Positions 38,817-47,198 of a stretch of 64,000 nt of DNA are shown here, piece by piece (the first letter of the stretch is position 1; each line of letters starts with the position of its first letter). The position numbers and the translations under genes were made by a program. Origin of the DNA: Methylocystis sp. H62 (GTDB lineage: Bacteria; Pseudomonadota; Alphaproteobacteria; Rhizobiales; Beijerinckiaceae); NCBI RefSeq assembly GCF_015709515.1, contig NZ_JADNQZ010000059.1, positions 1 through 64,000 of the forward strand, read 5' to 3'. The notes below the pieces were generated by a model, which was not told where the DNA came from, ran no database searches, and worked only from the letters and a program-made list of their open reading frames with translations.

Positions 38817-40034
38817 TCACAAATACGTCAGCCACCAGAGATCGCGGCGTCGGCGCTTCACCTCCGCAAACCAGCGGCACAGCGGATACAACGCCAATAC
38901 AATCAAGATCCAGGCGACGTAAGCGCCCGCGAGCCCAACGCCGAATTCCGGCGGCGGCCCCCCGGCTTTCGACCAGGTCGCGATGTCCTCCAGGGAATAG
39001 CCGCGCGCGAAGGTGAGCGCCAGCGCCGCGAGGGCGCCGACGTAAAGATGCAGGACATAAAAGAACAATGGCGTGCGGCCGAAGACCGTCAGCGCGTCGC
39101 CTAGTCTTTTTCCGGCGCGCGCCAATGCCGGCAGCGTCAACGCCGCGCCGCCAAGCGTCACCAGAAGATAGAGCAGCGAGGGCGGATATTTCGTGACGTT
39201 GAGAAAGGAGAGCAGGGTGAAGACGGGGTCACGCTGCACGCTCCAAGGACGCGGATCGCCGTAGAGATTGGAGAAGCGCAGCACGACAAAAAGCGCCAGA
39301 GCCGCGCCGCCAGCAAGATAAAGCGTGCGGTCGCGCCGTATCGCCGGCTTGAGGAACAGCGGCCCGAGCCCGTAACCCAGCGCGCCGACGCCGATCCAAG
39401 GAAGCGCCGGATAGAGGACGCCGCCCGGCACATCAAGGGGCAGTTTGCCGGGCTCATGCAGCAGAGACCACCATGGTCCGAACGCGCCGAGGTCGGCGGC
39501 ATGAATCCCATCGAGGAGATTATGGCCGAAGATGATCGCGAGGCCGATAAGCAGCACAATTCGCGGCGACAGGCGCGAGAGAGCGGCGAGCGCCACGAGG
39601 CTGCAGCCGATCGCCCAAAGCGTCGACAGCTCGATTCGGCCCCAGCCCATGCCCCAGATCGGGCTTATGACGGCGGCGTCGAGCAAGATGAGCCATACGC
39701 CCCGCGCGGCGAGAAATTTCGCAAGCGCCGCGGGGTCTTTCACCTTTACGCCGTAGAGATAGGCGCTCACGCCGGCGAGAACGGTGAAGGTCGGCGCGCA
39801 GAAATGCGTGATGAAGCGCGTGAAGAACAGAAGAGGATAGGTGTGATCGAGATCGGTCGGCGAGAAGCGCATGACGTCCGCGTCGAAGAAATCGCGCATA
39901 TGGTCGAGCGCCATGAGGACCATGACAAGGCCGCGCAGCCGGTCGATCTCCGGCAGCCGGTGCTCGTCATAGAGCGGGTTTTGCGTGCCGCCTATCCGAG
40001 CCTGGCGAGGCCAGGAAACAGTTCCAGTAGCCAA
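38817..40034 (-). CDS. DUF1624/heparan-alpha-glucosaminide acetyltransferase-like membrane protein
   Basis: Integral membrane protein of 405 residues with about ten helices. It carries the family's N-terminal signature, RLPEIDRLRGLVMVLMALDHMRDFF, including the DHxRDFF core. Relatives are membrane acyltransferases of unknown substrate in bacteria. The start overlaps the end of the ccdA gene by 43 bases, which suggests translational coupling; no other in-frame start that keeps the signature was found. Confidence 0.85.
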   Translation of the reverse strand: MATGTVSWPRQARIGGTQNPLYDEHRLPEIDRLRGLVMVLMALDHMRDFFDADVMRFSPTDLDHTYPLLFFTRFITHFCAPTFTVLAGVSAYLYGVKVKDPAALAKFLAARGVWLILLDAAVISPIWGMGWGRIELSTLWAIGCSLVALAALSRLSPRIVLLIGLAIIFGHNLLDGIHAADLGAFGPWWSLLHEPGKLPLDVPGGVLYPALPWIGVGALGYGLGPLFLKPAIRRDRTLYLAGGAALALFVVLRFSNLYGDPRPWSVQRDPVFTLLSFLNVTKYPPSLLYLLVTLGGAALTLPALARAGKRLGDALTVFGRTPLFFYVLHLYVGALAALALTFARGYSLEDIATWSKAGGPPPEFGVGLAGAYVAWILIVLALYPLCRWFAEVKRRRRDLWWLTYL

Positions 40035-40720
40035 TAGGACATCTCCTGCACGCCGCCCGTGAGAAATGCGATGCCGGTGAAGACGAGCAGCACGCCGACG
40101 ATCTTTTCGACTTTTCCAAAATGCCGGCGGAAACGCGCAACGAAGGCGAGGAAGCGGCCGAGCGCCAGGCCGGCCAGGATGAAAGGCAGACCGAGGCCGA
40201 GCGAATAGGTTGCGAGCAGAGCGGCGCCGAGCGGCACCGTCTCCTGTGTCCCCGCGACGGCGAGAATCGCGGCGAGGATCGGCCCGATGCAGGGCGTCCA
40301 GCCGAACGCGAAGGCAAGCCCCATGACATAAGCGCCGAAAAGCCCCATGGGCTTGGCGATCTCGGCGCGCTTCTCGCGATACAGCAGGTCGACTTTCAGG
40401 AGTCCGATGAAGTGCAGGCCCATCAGAATGATGATGCCGCCCGCGACCCAGGACAGAATATGCATATTGGCGCGCAACACGCCGCCGAAGGCGCTGGCTG
40501 TCGCGCCAAGGGCGACGAAGACCGTCGTAAAGCCAAGGACGAAGAGAATTGACGACAGCAGAATGTCGCGCCGCGCGGCGGAGCGCGTCTCGAGTTCGAG
40601 ATCCTCCATGCTGACGCCCGCGAGATAGGTCAGATAGGGCGGCACAAGAGGCAGGACGCAGGGGGAGAGAAAAGACAGTAGTCCCGCCGCCGCGGCGGCT
40701 GGGAATGTGACGTCCGCCAT
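39992..40720 (-). CDS. ccdA: Cytochrome c biogenesis/thiol-disulfide transporter CcdA
   Basis: Six-helix membrane protein of 242 residues that carries reducing power from thioredoxin to the periplasm, for haem-cysteine reduction in apocytochromes c and similar thiols. The paired redox cysteines are present in LSPCVLPLVPPY and GWTPCIGP. Length and lack of a thioredoxin domain fit CcdA rather than DsbD. It overlaps the following acyltransferase-like gene. Cytochrome c is needed for methanol oxidation electron flow. Confidence 0.92.
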   Translation of the reverse strand: MADVTFPAAAAAGLLSFLSPCVLPLVPPYLTYLAGVSMEDLELETRSAARRDILLSSILFVLGFTTVFVALGATASAFGGVLRANMHILSWVAGGIIILMGLHFIGLLKVDLLYREKRAEIAKPMGLFGAYVMGLAFAFGWTPCIGPILAAILAVAGTQETVPLGAALLATYSLGLGLPFILAGLALGRFLAFVARFRRHFGKVEKIVGVLLVFTGIAFLTGGVQEMSYWLLELFPGLARLG

Positions 40721-40790
40721 TAAGGCTCCTTGTTAGGTCGCTCGGCGGCTTTCTGCCACAGGCGGGCCGGCCCGCAAAGGCTTACGCAAG

Positions 40791-40817
40791 AAGAAGCCCC
40801 GCCGAAGCGGGGCTTTT
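40791..40817 (-). terminator. Terminator hairpin after the Bax-inhibitor gene
   Basis: A perfect 9-bp stem, AAGCCCCGC and GCGGGGCTT, with a CGAA tetraloop lies 19 bases past the BI-1 stop. The tail on the minus strand (CTTCTT) is only partly T-rich; on the plus strand it is TTTT. Likely the terminator of the leftward BI-1 transcript. Confidence 0.75.
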
Positions 40818-40835
40818 CTCAGGCGGGGCGCCCGT

Positions 40836-41603
40836 TTAGTTGTTGCGCTGGCCGAACAGGAACAGCAGCGACTGGAACATGTTGATGAAGTCCAGATAGA
40901 GCGAGAGCGCGCCAAAAACGCTCTTCTTCTGCGCGACTTCATGGCTGTCGCTGCTGTAATACATCTCCTTGATGTTCTGCGTGTCCCAGGCCGTCAGGCC
41001 GGCGAACACCAACACCGCGATGATCGACAGCGCGAACTGCAGGCCGGTCGACTGCAGGAACAGATTGACGAGGCCGGCGATCACGAGCCCCCAGACGCCC
41101 ATCACCAGGAAGGAGCCGAAGGCCGACAGATCCCGCTGCGTCATGTAGCCGTATAGGCTCAGCCCGCCGAACGCCGCCGCGGTAATGAAGAAGACCCGCG
41201 CAATCGATACGCCGGTGAAGACGAGCAGAAGCGAGGACATCGACAGTCCCATCACCGCCGCGAAGGCGATGAAGAGATTGCGGGCCGTCGCCGCCGAAAT
41301 GGTGTTCGCGCGCGCGCCCAGGAAGAAAATGAACGCCAGCGGCGACAGAATCACCACCCAGCGCAGCGGTGTGGTGTAGAGCGTGTGGCCGAAGGACGTC
41401 AGTTCGATCGCGCCGGGCGCCACCTTGGCGACGGCGAGCATATAAACGCCGAGCGCGACGAGCCCGGTCACGGCCAAGCCCAGCGTCATATAATTATAGA
41501 CGCCAAGCATATAGGCGCGCAGGCCCTGGTCGATCTCAGCCGTGGTCGGCCGCGCGACCCCGCGCCCGTAGCCGAAGCTGGTGTTGCGGTCGAAGTTGGA
41601 CAT
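40836..41603 (-). CDS. Bax inhibitor-1/YccA family membrane protein
   Basis: Seven-helix membrane protein of 255 residues related to TMBIM/YccA. Members form pH-sensitive calcium leak channels or, as YccA, modulate FtsH. It has the family features: seven hydrophobic segments, GLSLYGYMTQRDLSAFG and a C-terminal segment with conserved acids (LTAWDTQNIKEMYY, LYLDFINMFQ). It is monocistronic, with its own terminator. FtsH is in the window but 40 kb away. Confidence 0.93.
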   Translation of the reverse strand: MSNFDRNTSFGYGRGVARPTTAEIDQGLRAYMLGVYNYMTLGLAVTGLVALGVYMLAVAKVAPGAIELTSFGHTLYTTPLRWVVILSPLAFIFFLGARANTISAATARNLFIAFAAVMGLSMSSLLLVFTGVSIARVFFITAAAFGGLSLYGYMTQRDLSAFGSFLVMGVWGLVIAGLVNLFLQSTGLQFALSIIAVLVFAGLTAWDTQNIKEMYYSSDSHEVAQKKSVFGALSLYLDFINMFQSLLFLFGQRNN

Positions 41604-42063
41604 GTGATCCTCTTGGTCTGTTTGGCCGTTCCGCGCTTCGCGATAGAGAAAAGCGCTCCCAGCCTCGCGCTGAATATGGCTCCGCCTTAATTGGGTGGCA
41701 AGCTTCCCTGTGATGAACTCTTGTTAAGGTGGTTTCACGACGGAAAGCCGGCGGAGAATATTTTTCTGATTTTTGTCAATTTTATTTCGCGCTGCAAAAT
41801 GCATTTTTCCAAGCGGCGTTCGTTCGGTTGTCGGCGATTCCAAGGAGCGCGGCGCATAGAGAGGGCCGCCACGTTGCGCGCCGCGGAAACAGCGGCTGAT
41901 TGTCGCACCCTTGCTGATGCGCCGGAATCCGCTAACATCAAGCCTCAGGCGTTGTTAGGAGCGACTCCCCGAGCGGAAGCGTGACGGGAGTGGTTTGTGC
42001 GGCGCGAAGGCAACATTTCTGAGAGTCGCGTGTTCTTGTCACACGAAGACCCAGGAGGTCATC
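41604..42063. other. Intergenic region with AT-rich core
   Basis: A 460-base gap between the divergent BI-1 and PmoD-like genes with no supported gene. It contains an AT-rich stretch (about 41756-41788) in otherwise GC-rich DNA and the 12-base palindrome AAAATGCATTTT at 41796-41807, which could be regulatory. The promoters of both flanking genes should lie here. A short open frame, 41691-41984 (+), lacks coding character. Confidence 0.5.
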
Positions 42064-42813
42064 ATGCGTGATGGTGGAAATCCGGAAGCGCATCCCGCGC
42101 CGGACGTGGGCGAAGATCGCTTCGCGCAGCGGTATGCTTTCCGTTTCGCTAGAGGCCTTCGCCTCGCTGTTTTATCGGCCGCGGCTGTTGTCGTGACGAT
42201 GGTCGCCGGCGCGACCGCTCCGGCAGAGGCGCACGGGCGCTTGGGGGCGGCCGAAGGCCGGTGCCGGCTCTTCATTGGGCCGGACATCATGAATTTCACG
42301 GGCTACCTGCCGGAAGCGTCCAAGAACGAATTCTGCGAAGACATTCCCGCCACCGGGCCGATTATCATGGTTTTCGACGCGGAGCAGGAAGAGCTGCGCG
42401 ACATGAAGGTCGAGTTGCGCATCGTCAAGGATATCGGCGGGGAGGAGAAGGAAAACGCGGATCTCCAGGCCGTCACCGTCGCCTACCGGGAACCCAAGAG
42501 CTACCCGACAGGCACGATCAATTTCGAACATACGTTCGATGAGCCGGGCTATTTCGTCGGCATCGTCACGGTCACGGGCGATCACGGTGAGCGTTGGGTG
42601 TCTCGCTTCCCCTTCTCGGTGGGAAAGAGCTTCATGCGCGATCTGCCGGTCTATCTTACTCTCGGCCTCGGCACGATCGCCGCCTTCTTAATCTATCTCG
42701 TCCATCGCCGTCGTGACACGACGACCGCGGCCAAGGCTCACAAACCCCCGCCGCCGCCGCCGCCGAGTGCGCCAGATGAGGACCACGGACCGGAGGCGAC
42801 TCCGGCTGAGTGA
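42064..42813 (+). CDS. Membrane-anchored periplasmic protein, possibly PmoD/AmoD-like
   Basis: A 249-residue protein with a long N-terminal region and signal helix (about 31-52) ending AEA, giving a mature N-terminus of His57-Gly58 as in PmoB. A beta-rich periplasmic domain of about 135 residues has Cys67, Met76 (GPDIMNFTGY) and Cys91 (EFCEDIP). One membrane helix follows at about 194-213, then a poly-proline cytosolic tail. AGGAGG precedes the ATG by 5 bases. Layout and the Cys/Met-bearing segments recall the PmoD/AmoD copper proteins of methane and ammonia oxidisers, but I recognise this only from memory. It is followed by a terminator and is monocistronic. Confidence 0.55.
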   Translation: MRDGGNPEAHPAPDVGEDRFAQRYAFRFARGLRLAVLSAAAVVVTMVAGATAPAEAHGRLGAAEGRCRLFIGPDIMNFTGYLPEASKNEFCEDIPATGPIIMVFDAEQEELRDMKVELRIVKDIGGEEKENADLQAVTVAYREPKSYPTGTINFEHTFDEPGYFVGIVTVTGDHGERWVSRFPFSVGKSFMRDLPVYLTLGLGTIAAFLIYLVHRRRDTTTAAKAHKPPPPPPPSAPDEDHGPEATPAE

Positions 42814-42845
42814 TGGCGCCTCGCCTCGAGGCGTTTGAGGAATTG

Positions 42846-42875
42846 CGCCGGCGCCGATCGCGCCGGCGTTTTTTT
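42846..42875 (+). terminator. Rho-independent terminator
   Basis: A perfect 9-bp stem, CGCCGGCGC and GCGCCGGCG, with a 5-base loop is followed by seven T residues. It lies 32 bases after the stop of the membrane-anchored periplasmic protein gene. Confidence 0.92.
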
Positions 42876-42887
42876 GGCTTAGCGCGG

Positions 42888-43685
42888 TCACTGGTAGGCG
42901 CCGCCGCCGTCGATCTGGCGGCCAATCTGCGCAATCGCCTGTTGATAGACCGAAGCTGCATTCCACGCCTGGATCGCGCTGAAATTGCTCTCGCCCGGCT
43001 GATAGCCGCCTCCCGCGCGCCAGCCATGGGCGTGAAGGAAATTCGCCGTGGCGTTGAGCGCCGCGGCCGAGTTGTCGAGATTGCCGCCGCCGCCGTAATT
43101 CAGGATGTTCTTCGGCAGGAATTGGGTCTGGCCAATTTCGCCATGCATCGAGCCGCGCGCGCTCGGCGACAGCGCGCCTCGATCCACCAATGTCAGCGCG
43201 GCATAGAGCTGATCGGTGAAAAAGTCGGAGCGGCGGCAGTCATAGGCCAAGGTCGCGACAGCCGACAGCGCGTGCTGATTGCCATGCACCGCGCCAAATC
43301 CGGTCTCCATCCCCCAGATCGCGAGAAGAGGTCCTGGCGGCACGCCGTAGCGCTGCTCGATCTGCGCGAAGAGACCGCCGTAGGACCGCTTGAGCGCACG
43401 GCCACGCGACACAATGGCCGAGCCGCCGCGCTTGGCGAGGAACTGGTCGAGCGAAAGACGGAAACTCTTCTGGCCGCGGTCGGCGGAAATCGTCGGCGCG
43501 TTGTAATGGGTGCCCATGAGCGCGCTGATGCCCGCCTGACCGATGCCCTGGCCGCGCGCTTCCTGCGCGAATTCCTGCTTCCAATTGTCGAAGCCCGCCG
43601 CCGAGCGTCCACACTGGGCCGCCAGTGCGGGATGGGAGATTCCAACAAACGCGAGCGCAATCGAAAATTTGAGGACAGTCCGCAT
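42888..43685 (-). CDS. Lytic murein transglycosylase, MltB/SltB type
   Basis: Exported peptidoglycan-cleaving enzyme, 265 residues, that makes anhydromuropeptides. The signal peptide ends near PALA. The catalytic Glu lies in AIWGMETGFG, followed by the substrate-groove segments ALSAVATLAYDCRR and GEIGQTQFLPKNIL. I chose 43685 as start because the signal peptide begins there; the open frame runs 90 bases further upstream without signal character. No lipobox, so it is soluble periplasmic rather than lipid-anchored. Confidence 0.9.
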   Translation of the reverse strand: MRTVLKFSIALAFVGISHPALAAQCGRSAAGFDNWKQEFAQEARGQGIGQAGISALMGTHYNAPTISADRGQKSFRLSLDQFLAKRGGSAIVSRGRALKRSYGGLFAQIEQRYGVPPGPLLAIWGMETGFGAVHGNQHALSAVATLAYDCRRSDFFTDQLYAALTLVDRGALSPSARGSMHGEIGQTQFLPKNILNYGGGGNLDNSAAALNATANFLHAHGWRAGGGYQPGESNFSAIQAWNAASVYQQAIAQIGRQIDGGGAYQ

Positions 43686-44135
43686 AGTCTGTTTCCTTGT
43701 GTTGAAAATTTCTGCACTCGCTTCCGTCTTGGCCGTCTGGCGCGGCCGCCGCAGCGTTCCACCTTCTCTCACCACTTCCCGCTTAGCGAGAGCTTACCCC
43801 GAATGGCCATTTCTGCGCCACCGTCACATTGAGCTCCACGGCGCGCTCAACCGCGCGTCCGCATGGCGCGTCCGCATGGCGCGTCCACATGGCGCGTCCA
43901 CATGGCGCGTCGTAAGCTCGGCATGGAAGGTCTGCCGCGGCTGATCTTATTAGAGCGACGCTTGCGATAGGAGCTTGTTCGCGCGCAGATTTCGCGCGCC
44001 GCCAACCTGACCAGGGCGGAGTCTAGCCCAGGATCATTGACGCACGCCGCCAGTCAGCTAGCATCGATCATTCGTGTAAACCTCATGCGTTCCCGGATGA
44101 TCATCGCTGCAGCCATGAGCGCAGGAGCGGAGCCG
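43686..44135. other. Intergenic region with 13-base tandem repeat
   Basis: A 450-base gap between the divergent transglycosylase and Trp-repeat protein genes. It holds the tandem repeat at 43853-43912 and, downstream, several possible start codons of the next gene (TTG 44037, ATG 44085, ATG 44115). No other gene or terminator was seen. Confidence 0.5.
43853..43912. repeat. 13-base tandem repeat, about 4.6 copies
   Basis: The unit is (G/A)CATGGCGCGTCC. Four full copies run from 43861 to 43912, with a partial copy, GCGCGTCC, before them. Copies 1-2 begin GC and copies 3-4 begin AC; the last base of copy 4 differs. Period and array are too short for CRISPR. Confidence 0.88.
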
Positions 44136-45461
44136 GTGAGTGGGGATAAGATTTTGCAAGAAATTCTCGAAAGCGATTGGACGCTCGGCGCCTTTGAACG
44201 CCGTGAAGACGCGCGGCGAAGCAGCGAGCGCGGCTCTTCCCCAGGCGCCGACATCGGCGAAACGCGCCAAGCTCACGACGGATCCGGCAATAATTGGATC
44301 GCCGAAGCCTTCAGGCGCCGGCAAGCGGAAGAGCGCGCAAAAGCGGCGCGCCATCAATCCGGTGGCGCACATCCGCATGCGGCAAGCAAGGAAGTTCCCG
44401 TCGATAATTGGCTCATCGAAGGCTTCAAGCGTCACCAGCAAGAAGAACGGCGACGAGAAACGATCGCCAGCCCCGATGAAGCAGAAGCGCCGGGCGTTGG
44501 CGACGACCATTCCCTTTCAGATCTGGCCTTGTCGCCGTCGGATGGCGGCGTCGCGGCGGAGCGGATCAGCCTGTCCGAGGATCGCGGGTCTGCGAAGCAA
44601 GACGCCGCGACAGGCGCCAATGATCAAGCTTCAGCAACAGCCCTTGTGCCTCTCCTACGCGGCCACGACGGAACGGTTCTCGATAAGCCGCCGCGCCGCG
44701 CCGGCCGGATAGTCCTAATAGCCGGTCTCGTCGTTGTTGGCGGTTTGGTTTCTATTATTGGCGTCAAGACATTGCTCTTTGGCTCTGTCGACACAACCAA
44801 ACGCGCAGGCGCGCGCCGCGCATCGCCGCCGACAACACAAGAAAAGGTCAATCGCAGCCAGAGCGTATTGCCCAAGCCGGAGACGTCGGGCGCCCCGGCG
44901 GCGCAGCCCATGGAGAAGGGGAGCGCGCCGACAAACGACGCGCCGACACATCCGAGCGCCGCCGCGCCGGCCGGGCCGAGCGACGCCGCGATCATCGCCG
45001 CGCCTCCGGCCGCAACGCCAGAAGGCTCGAAACCCGATCCTGTTGCGCCAGGCGCCGAGCAGGGAAGCAAAGCGCGCTCTCCATCCCAAGAGCGCGAGCA
45101 GGGAGACAAGGCGCTCCATGACAATGAGGCTGCGCCAGCGGCGACTCTGCCGGCGCCCGTTCCGCGGGCCGCTCCGGAAGCCGCCGCGCCTGCAAAGCCG
45201 GACAAGAATTCAAATGCGGAGCCCGCAGCCGGGGCGCCGGAAAGATCGCGTGAGCAGATCAGGCCCGAACAAGAGCAAAATGCGTCTGAGTCCAAACGCG
45301 GAGCAGTCAATGCCGGCGCGGACGCCAAACCCAAGCATCAAGCCAAGGACAAGAACGCCAGCCATCACGCCTCTCGAAAGACCGACGGCCTCTCCACCTT
45401 TCTGAAGCGCACCGCGAATTCGGTTCGCAAGTTTTTCGGACGGCTCGGGGAGAAGCAGTAA
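44136..45461 (+). CDS. Disordered single-span membrane protein with three Trp-Phe repeats
   Basis: I do not recognise a family. With the GTG start at 44136 (AGGAG 8 bases upstream) the product is 441 residues; ATGs at 44115 and 44085 are alternatives without ribosome sites. The N-terminal half has three copies of W-x4-F-[ERK]-R-[RH]-[EQ], at Trp15, Trp54 and Trp92, spaced 38-39 residues. One hydrophobic helix spans about 191-210 after a basic PPRRAGR. The remaining 230 residues are Ala/Pro/Lys/Glu-rich and disordered, ending in a basic amphipathic TFLKRTANSVRKFFGRL. No signal peptide, so the repeats are probably cytosolic and the tail periplasmic. Confidence 0.75.
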   Translation: MSGDKILQEILESDWTLGAFERREDARRSSERGSSPGADIGETRQAHDGSGNNWIAEAFRRRQAEERAKAARHQSGGAHPHAASKEVPVDNWLIEGFKRHQQEERRRETIASPDEAEAPGVGDDHSLSDLALSPSDGGVAAERISLSEDRGSAKQDAATGANDQASATALVPLLRGHDGTVLDKPPRRAGRIVLIAGLVVVGGLVSIIGVKTLLFGSVDTTKRAGARRASPPTTQEKVNRSQSVLPKPETSGAPAAQPMEKGSAPTNDAPTHPSAAAPAGPSDAAIIAAPPAATPEGSKPDPVAPGAEQGSKARSPSQEREQGDKALHDNEAAPAATLPAPVPRAAPEAAAPAKPDKNSNAEPAAGAPERSREQIRPEQEQNASESKRGAVNAGADAKPKHQAKDKNASHHASRKTDGLSTFLKRTANSVRKFFGRLGEKQ

Positions 45462-45767
45462 CGATCGCCGTTGATCGGCGCAGTCGTAATCGATGGCCGC
45501 TCCCGGCGCCGCGACCAGGCTTGGCGCAATCGGTTCGGCATCCGCCATGCACGCGCCGCGTCAAACGCGCGAACGCCAGAACGCGCCGAACGGCCCGACG
45601 ATCCCCAAGATTAAACCCATCAACGAGAAAGCGGCTCGCAGGCGGCTGTGAACGAGCGGCGATGCCTGCCGTTGGCGCTTGGAAGTGGACCAGCCGTGCG
45701 ATGAGGCCCATGTGAGTCGCATGTGGCCGACAGCCCGGTCGGCTCGGCTATTATCGCGAGCATTCCC
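45462..45767. other. Intergenic region upstream of tnaA
   Basis: A 306-base gap with no supported gene. A minus-strand frame ending at 45561 could encode a short hydrophobic peptide but has no ribosome site. No TnaC-like leader peptide with a Trp codon arrangement or rut-like site was recognised. Confidence 0.4.
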
Positions 45768-47144
45768 GTGAGAACGATCATCGAGCCGTTTCGCATCAAG
45801 ATGACCGAGGCGCTGCCCATCACCACGCGCAGCGAGCGTGAGGCGCTTCTCGCCAGCGCCTTCAACAATGTCTTCCTCTTGGACGCCGACCACGTCACCA
45901 TCGACTTGCTGACCGACAGCGGCACGGGCGCTATGTCGGACCGTCAATGGTCGGCTCTGATGCTTGGCGACGAGAGCTACGCCGGAAGCCGCTCTTGGCG
46001 ACGCTTCGAGCAAACCGTGCGCGAGATTACCGGCTTCAAACACATTTTTCCGACGCATCAGGGGCGCGCCGCCGAGCGCATTCTGGCTGCGACGCGTCTC
46101 CAGAAAGGGAACGTCGTTCCCAACAATGGTCACTTCGACACGACGCGCGCGAACATCGAATATGTCGGCGCCGTTGCGACGGATCTGCCGTCGACCGAAG
46201 CGCGCGATCTGCAATCTGAGAAACTGTTCAAGGGAAATATGGACCTTGGCAAGCTCGAACAGTTGATCGAGGCCGACGGCGCCGGAAACATTCCCTTCTG
46301 CATGCTGACAGTGACCAACAACACCGGCGGCGGCCAACCGGTGTCGATGGAAAACGTCCGGAGCGTCAAGGAAATCTTGAACAAGCGCGGCATTCCGCTG
46401 ATCATCGACGCCTGCCGCTTTGCGGAAAACGCTTTCTTCATCAAAGAACGCGAGCAAGGCTTCGCCGATCGCAGCCTGCTCGAAATCGCGCGGGAAATGT
46501 TTTCATTCGCCGATGGGGCGACGATGAGCGCAAAAAAGGACGGGCTCGCAAATATCGGAGGATTTCTCGCCTGCAACAATGATTCATGGGCTGATGACTT
46601 CCGCAACCTGCTCATCCTGACCGAAGGATTTCCGACATATGGCGGTCTCGCCGGCCGCGATCTGGAAGCCATCTCCGTCGGCCTGTTGGAGGCGTTGGAA
46701 TACGACTATCAGCGCTATCGACATGCGACAGTCGAATATGTGGCGTCGGCGCTGATCTCGCGCGACATCCCGATCGTGCGCCCAGCCGGTGGCCACGCCA
46801 TATTCATCGACGCCGCCGCGTTTTGCCCGCATTTGAGGGCCAGCGACTATCCCGGGATCGGGCTCGTTAATGCGCTCTATCTCGAGGGCGGGGTTCGCGC
46901 CGTGGAGCTCGGCAGCGTCATGTTCGGAAAGCCTGCGCCGGGAGGGGGAGAGGAGATTCCCGCGCCGCACGAATTGGTGCGGTTGGCGTTCCCTCGCCGG
47001 GTTTATACGCAGAGCCATTTCGACTATCTGATCGAAGTGCTCGACGCCATTGGCCGCCAGCGCGAGTCAATCGAAGCCTACCGGATCACTGAACAGGCGC
47101 CATTTCTGAGGCACTTCACCGCCCATTACGAACGAGCCGGTTGA
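45768..47144 (+). CDS. tnaA: Tryptophanase (tryptophan indole-lyase)
   Basis: PLP beta-eliminating lyase that splits tryptophan into indole, pyruvate and ammonia. The product is 458 residues, close to E. coli TnaA. Clear family segments are EPFRIK at the N-terminus, IDLLTDSGTGAM, GDESYAGSRS, PTHQGRAAE, RFAENAFFIKEREQ, the PLP lysine in MSAKKDG and EGFPTYGGLAGRD. I favour tryptophanase over tyrosine phenol-lyase because of AGGHAIFIDA, FPRRVYTQSHFDYL and the C-terminal LRHFTA. The GTG at 45768 aligns with the natural N-terminus; an upstream in-frame GTG at 45723 is less likely. Unusual in an obligate methanotroph. Confidence 0.88.
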   Translation: MRTIIEPFRIKMTEALPITTRSEREALLASAFNNVFLLDADHVTIDLLTDSGTGAMSDRQWSALMLGDESYAGSRSWRRFEQTVREITGFKHIFPTHQGRAAERILAATRLQKGNVVPNNGHFDTTRANIEYVGAVATDLPSTEARDLQSEKLFKGNMDLGKLEQLIEADGAGNIPFCMLTVTNNTGGGQPVSMENVRSVKEILNKRGIPLIIDACRFAENAFFIKEREQGFADRSLLEIAREMFSFADGATMSAKKDGLANIGGFLACNNDSWADDFRNLLILTEGFPTYGGLAGRDLEAISVGLLEALEYDYQRYRHATVEYVASALISRDIPIVRPAGGHAIFIDAAAFCPHLRASDYPGIGLVNALYLEGGVRAVELGSVMFGKPAPGGGEEIPAPHELVRLAFPRRVYTQSHFDYLIEVLDAIGRQRESIEAYRITEQAPFLRHFTAHYERAG

Positions 47145-47198
47145 GCCTCGAGCGCTGCGGCGGCAAATGAGGGTTACGTGAGGGCGGCGCGACTCGCC

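Noticed and set aside
43853..43912. CRISPR-like array
   Set aside because: The period is 13 bases with no spacers; it is a simple tandem repeat.
45561..45721. Possible small minus-strand membrane peptide upstream of tnaA
   Set aside because: There is one hydrophobic stretch but no ribosome site, and the frame continues as antisense to tnaA.
45768..47144. Tyrosine phenol-lyase
   Set aside because: The AGGHA, YTQSHFDYL and LRHFTA segments match tryptophanase better; the two families are otherwise very similar.
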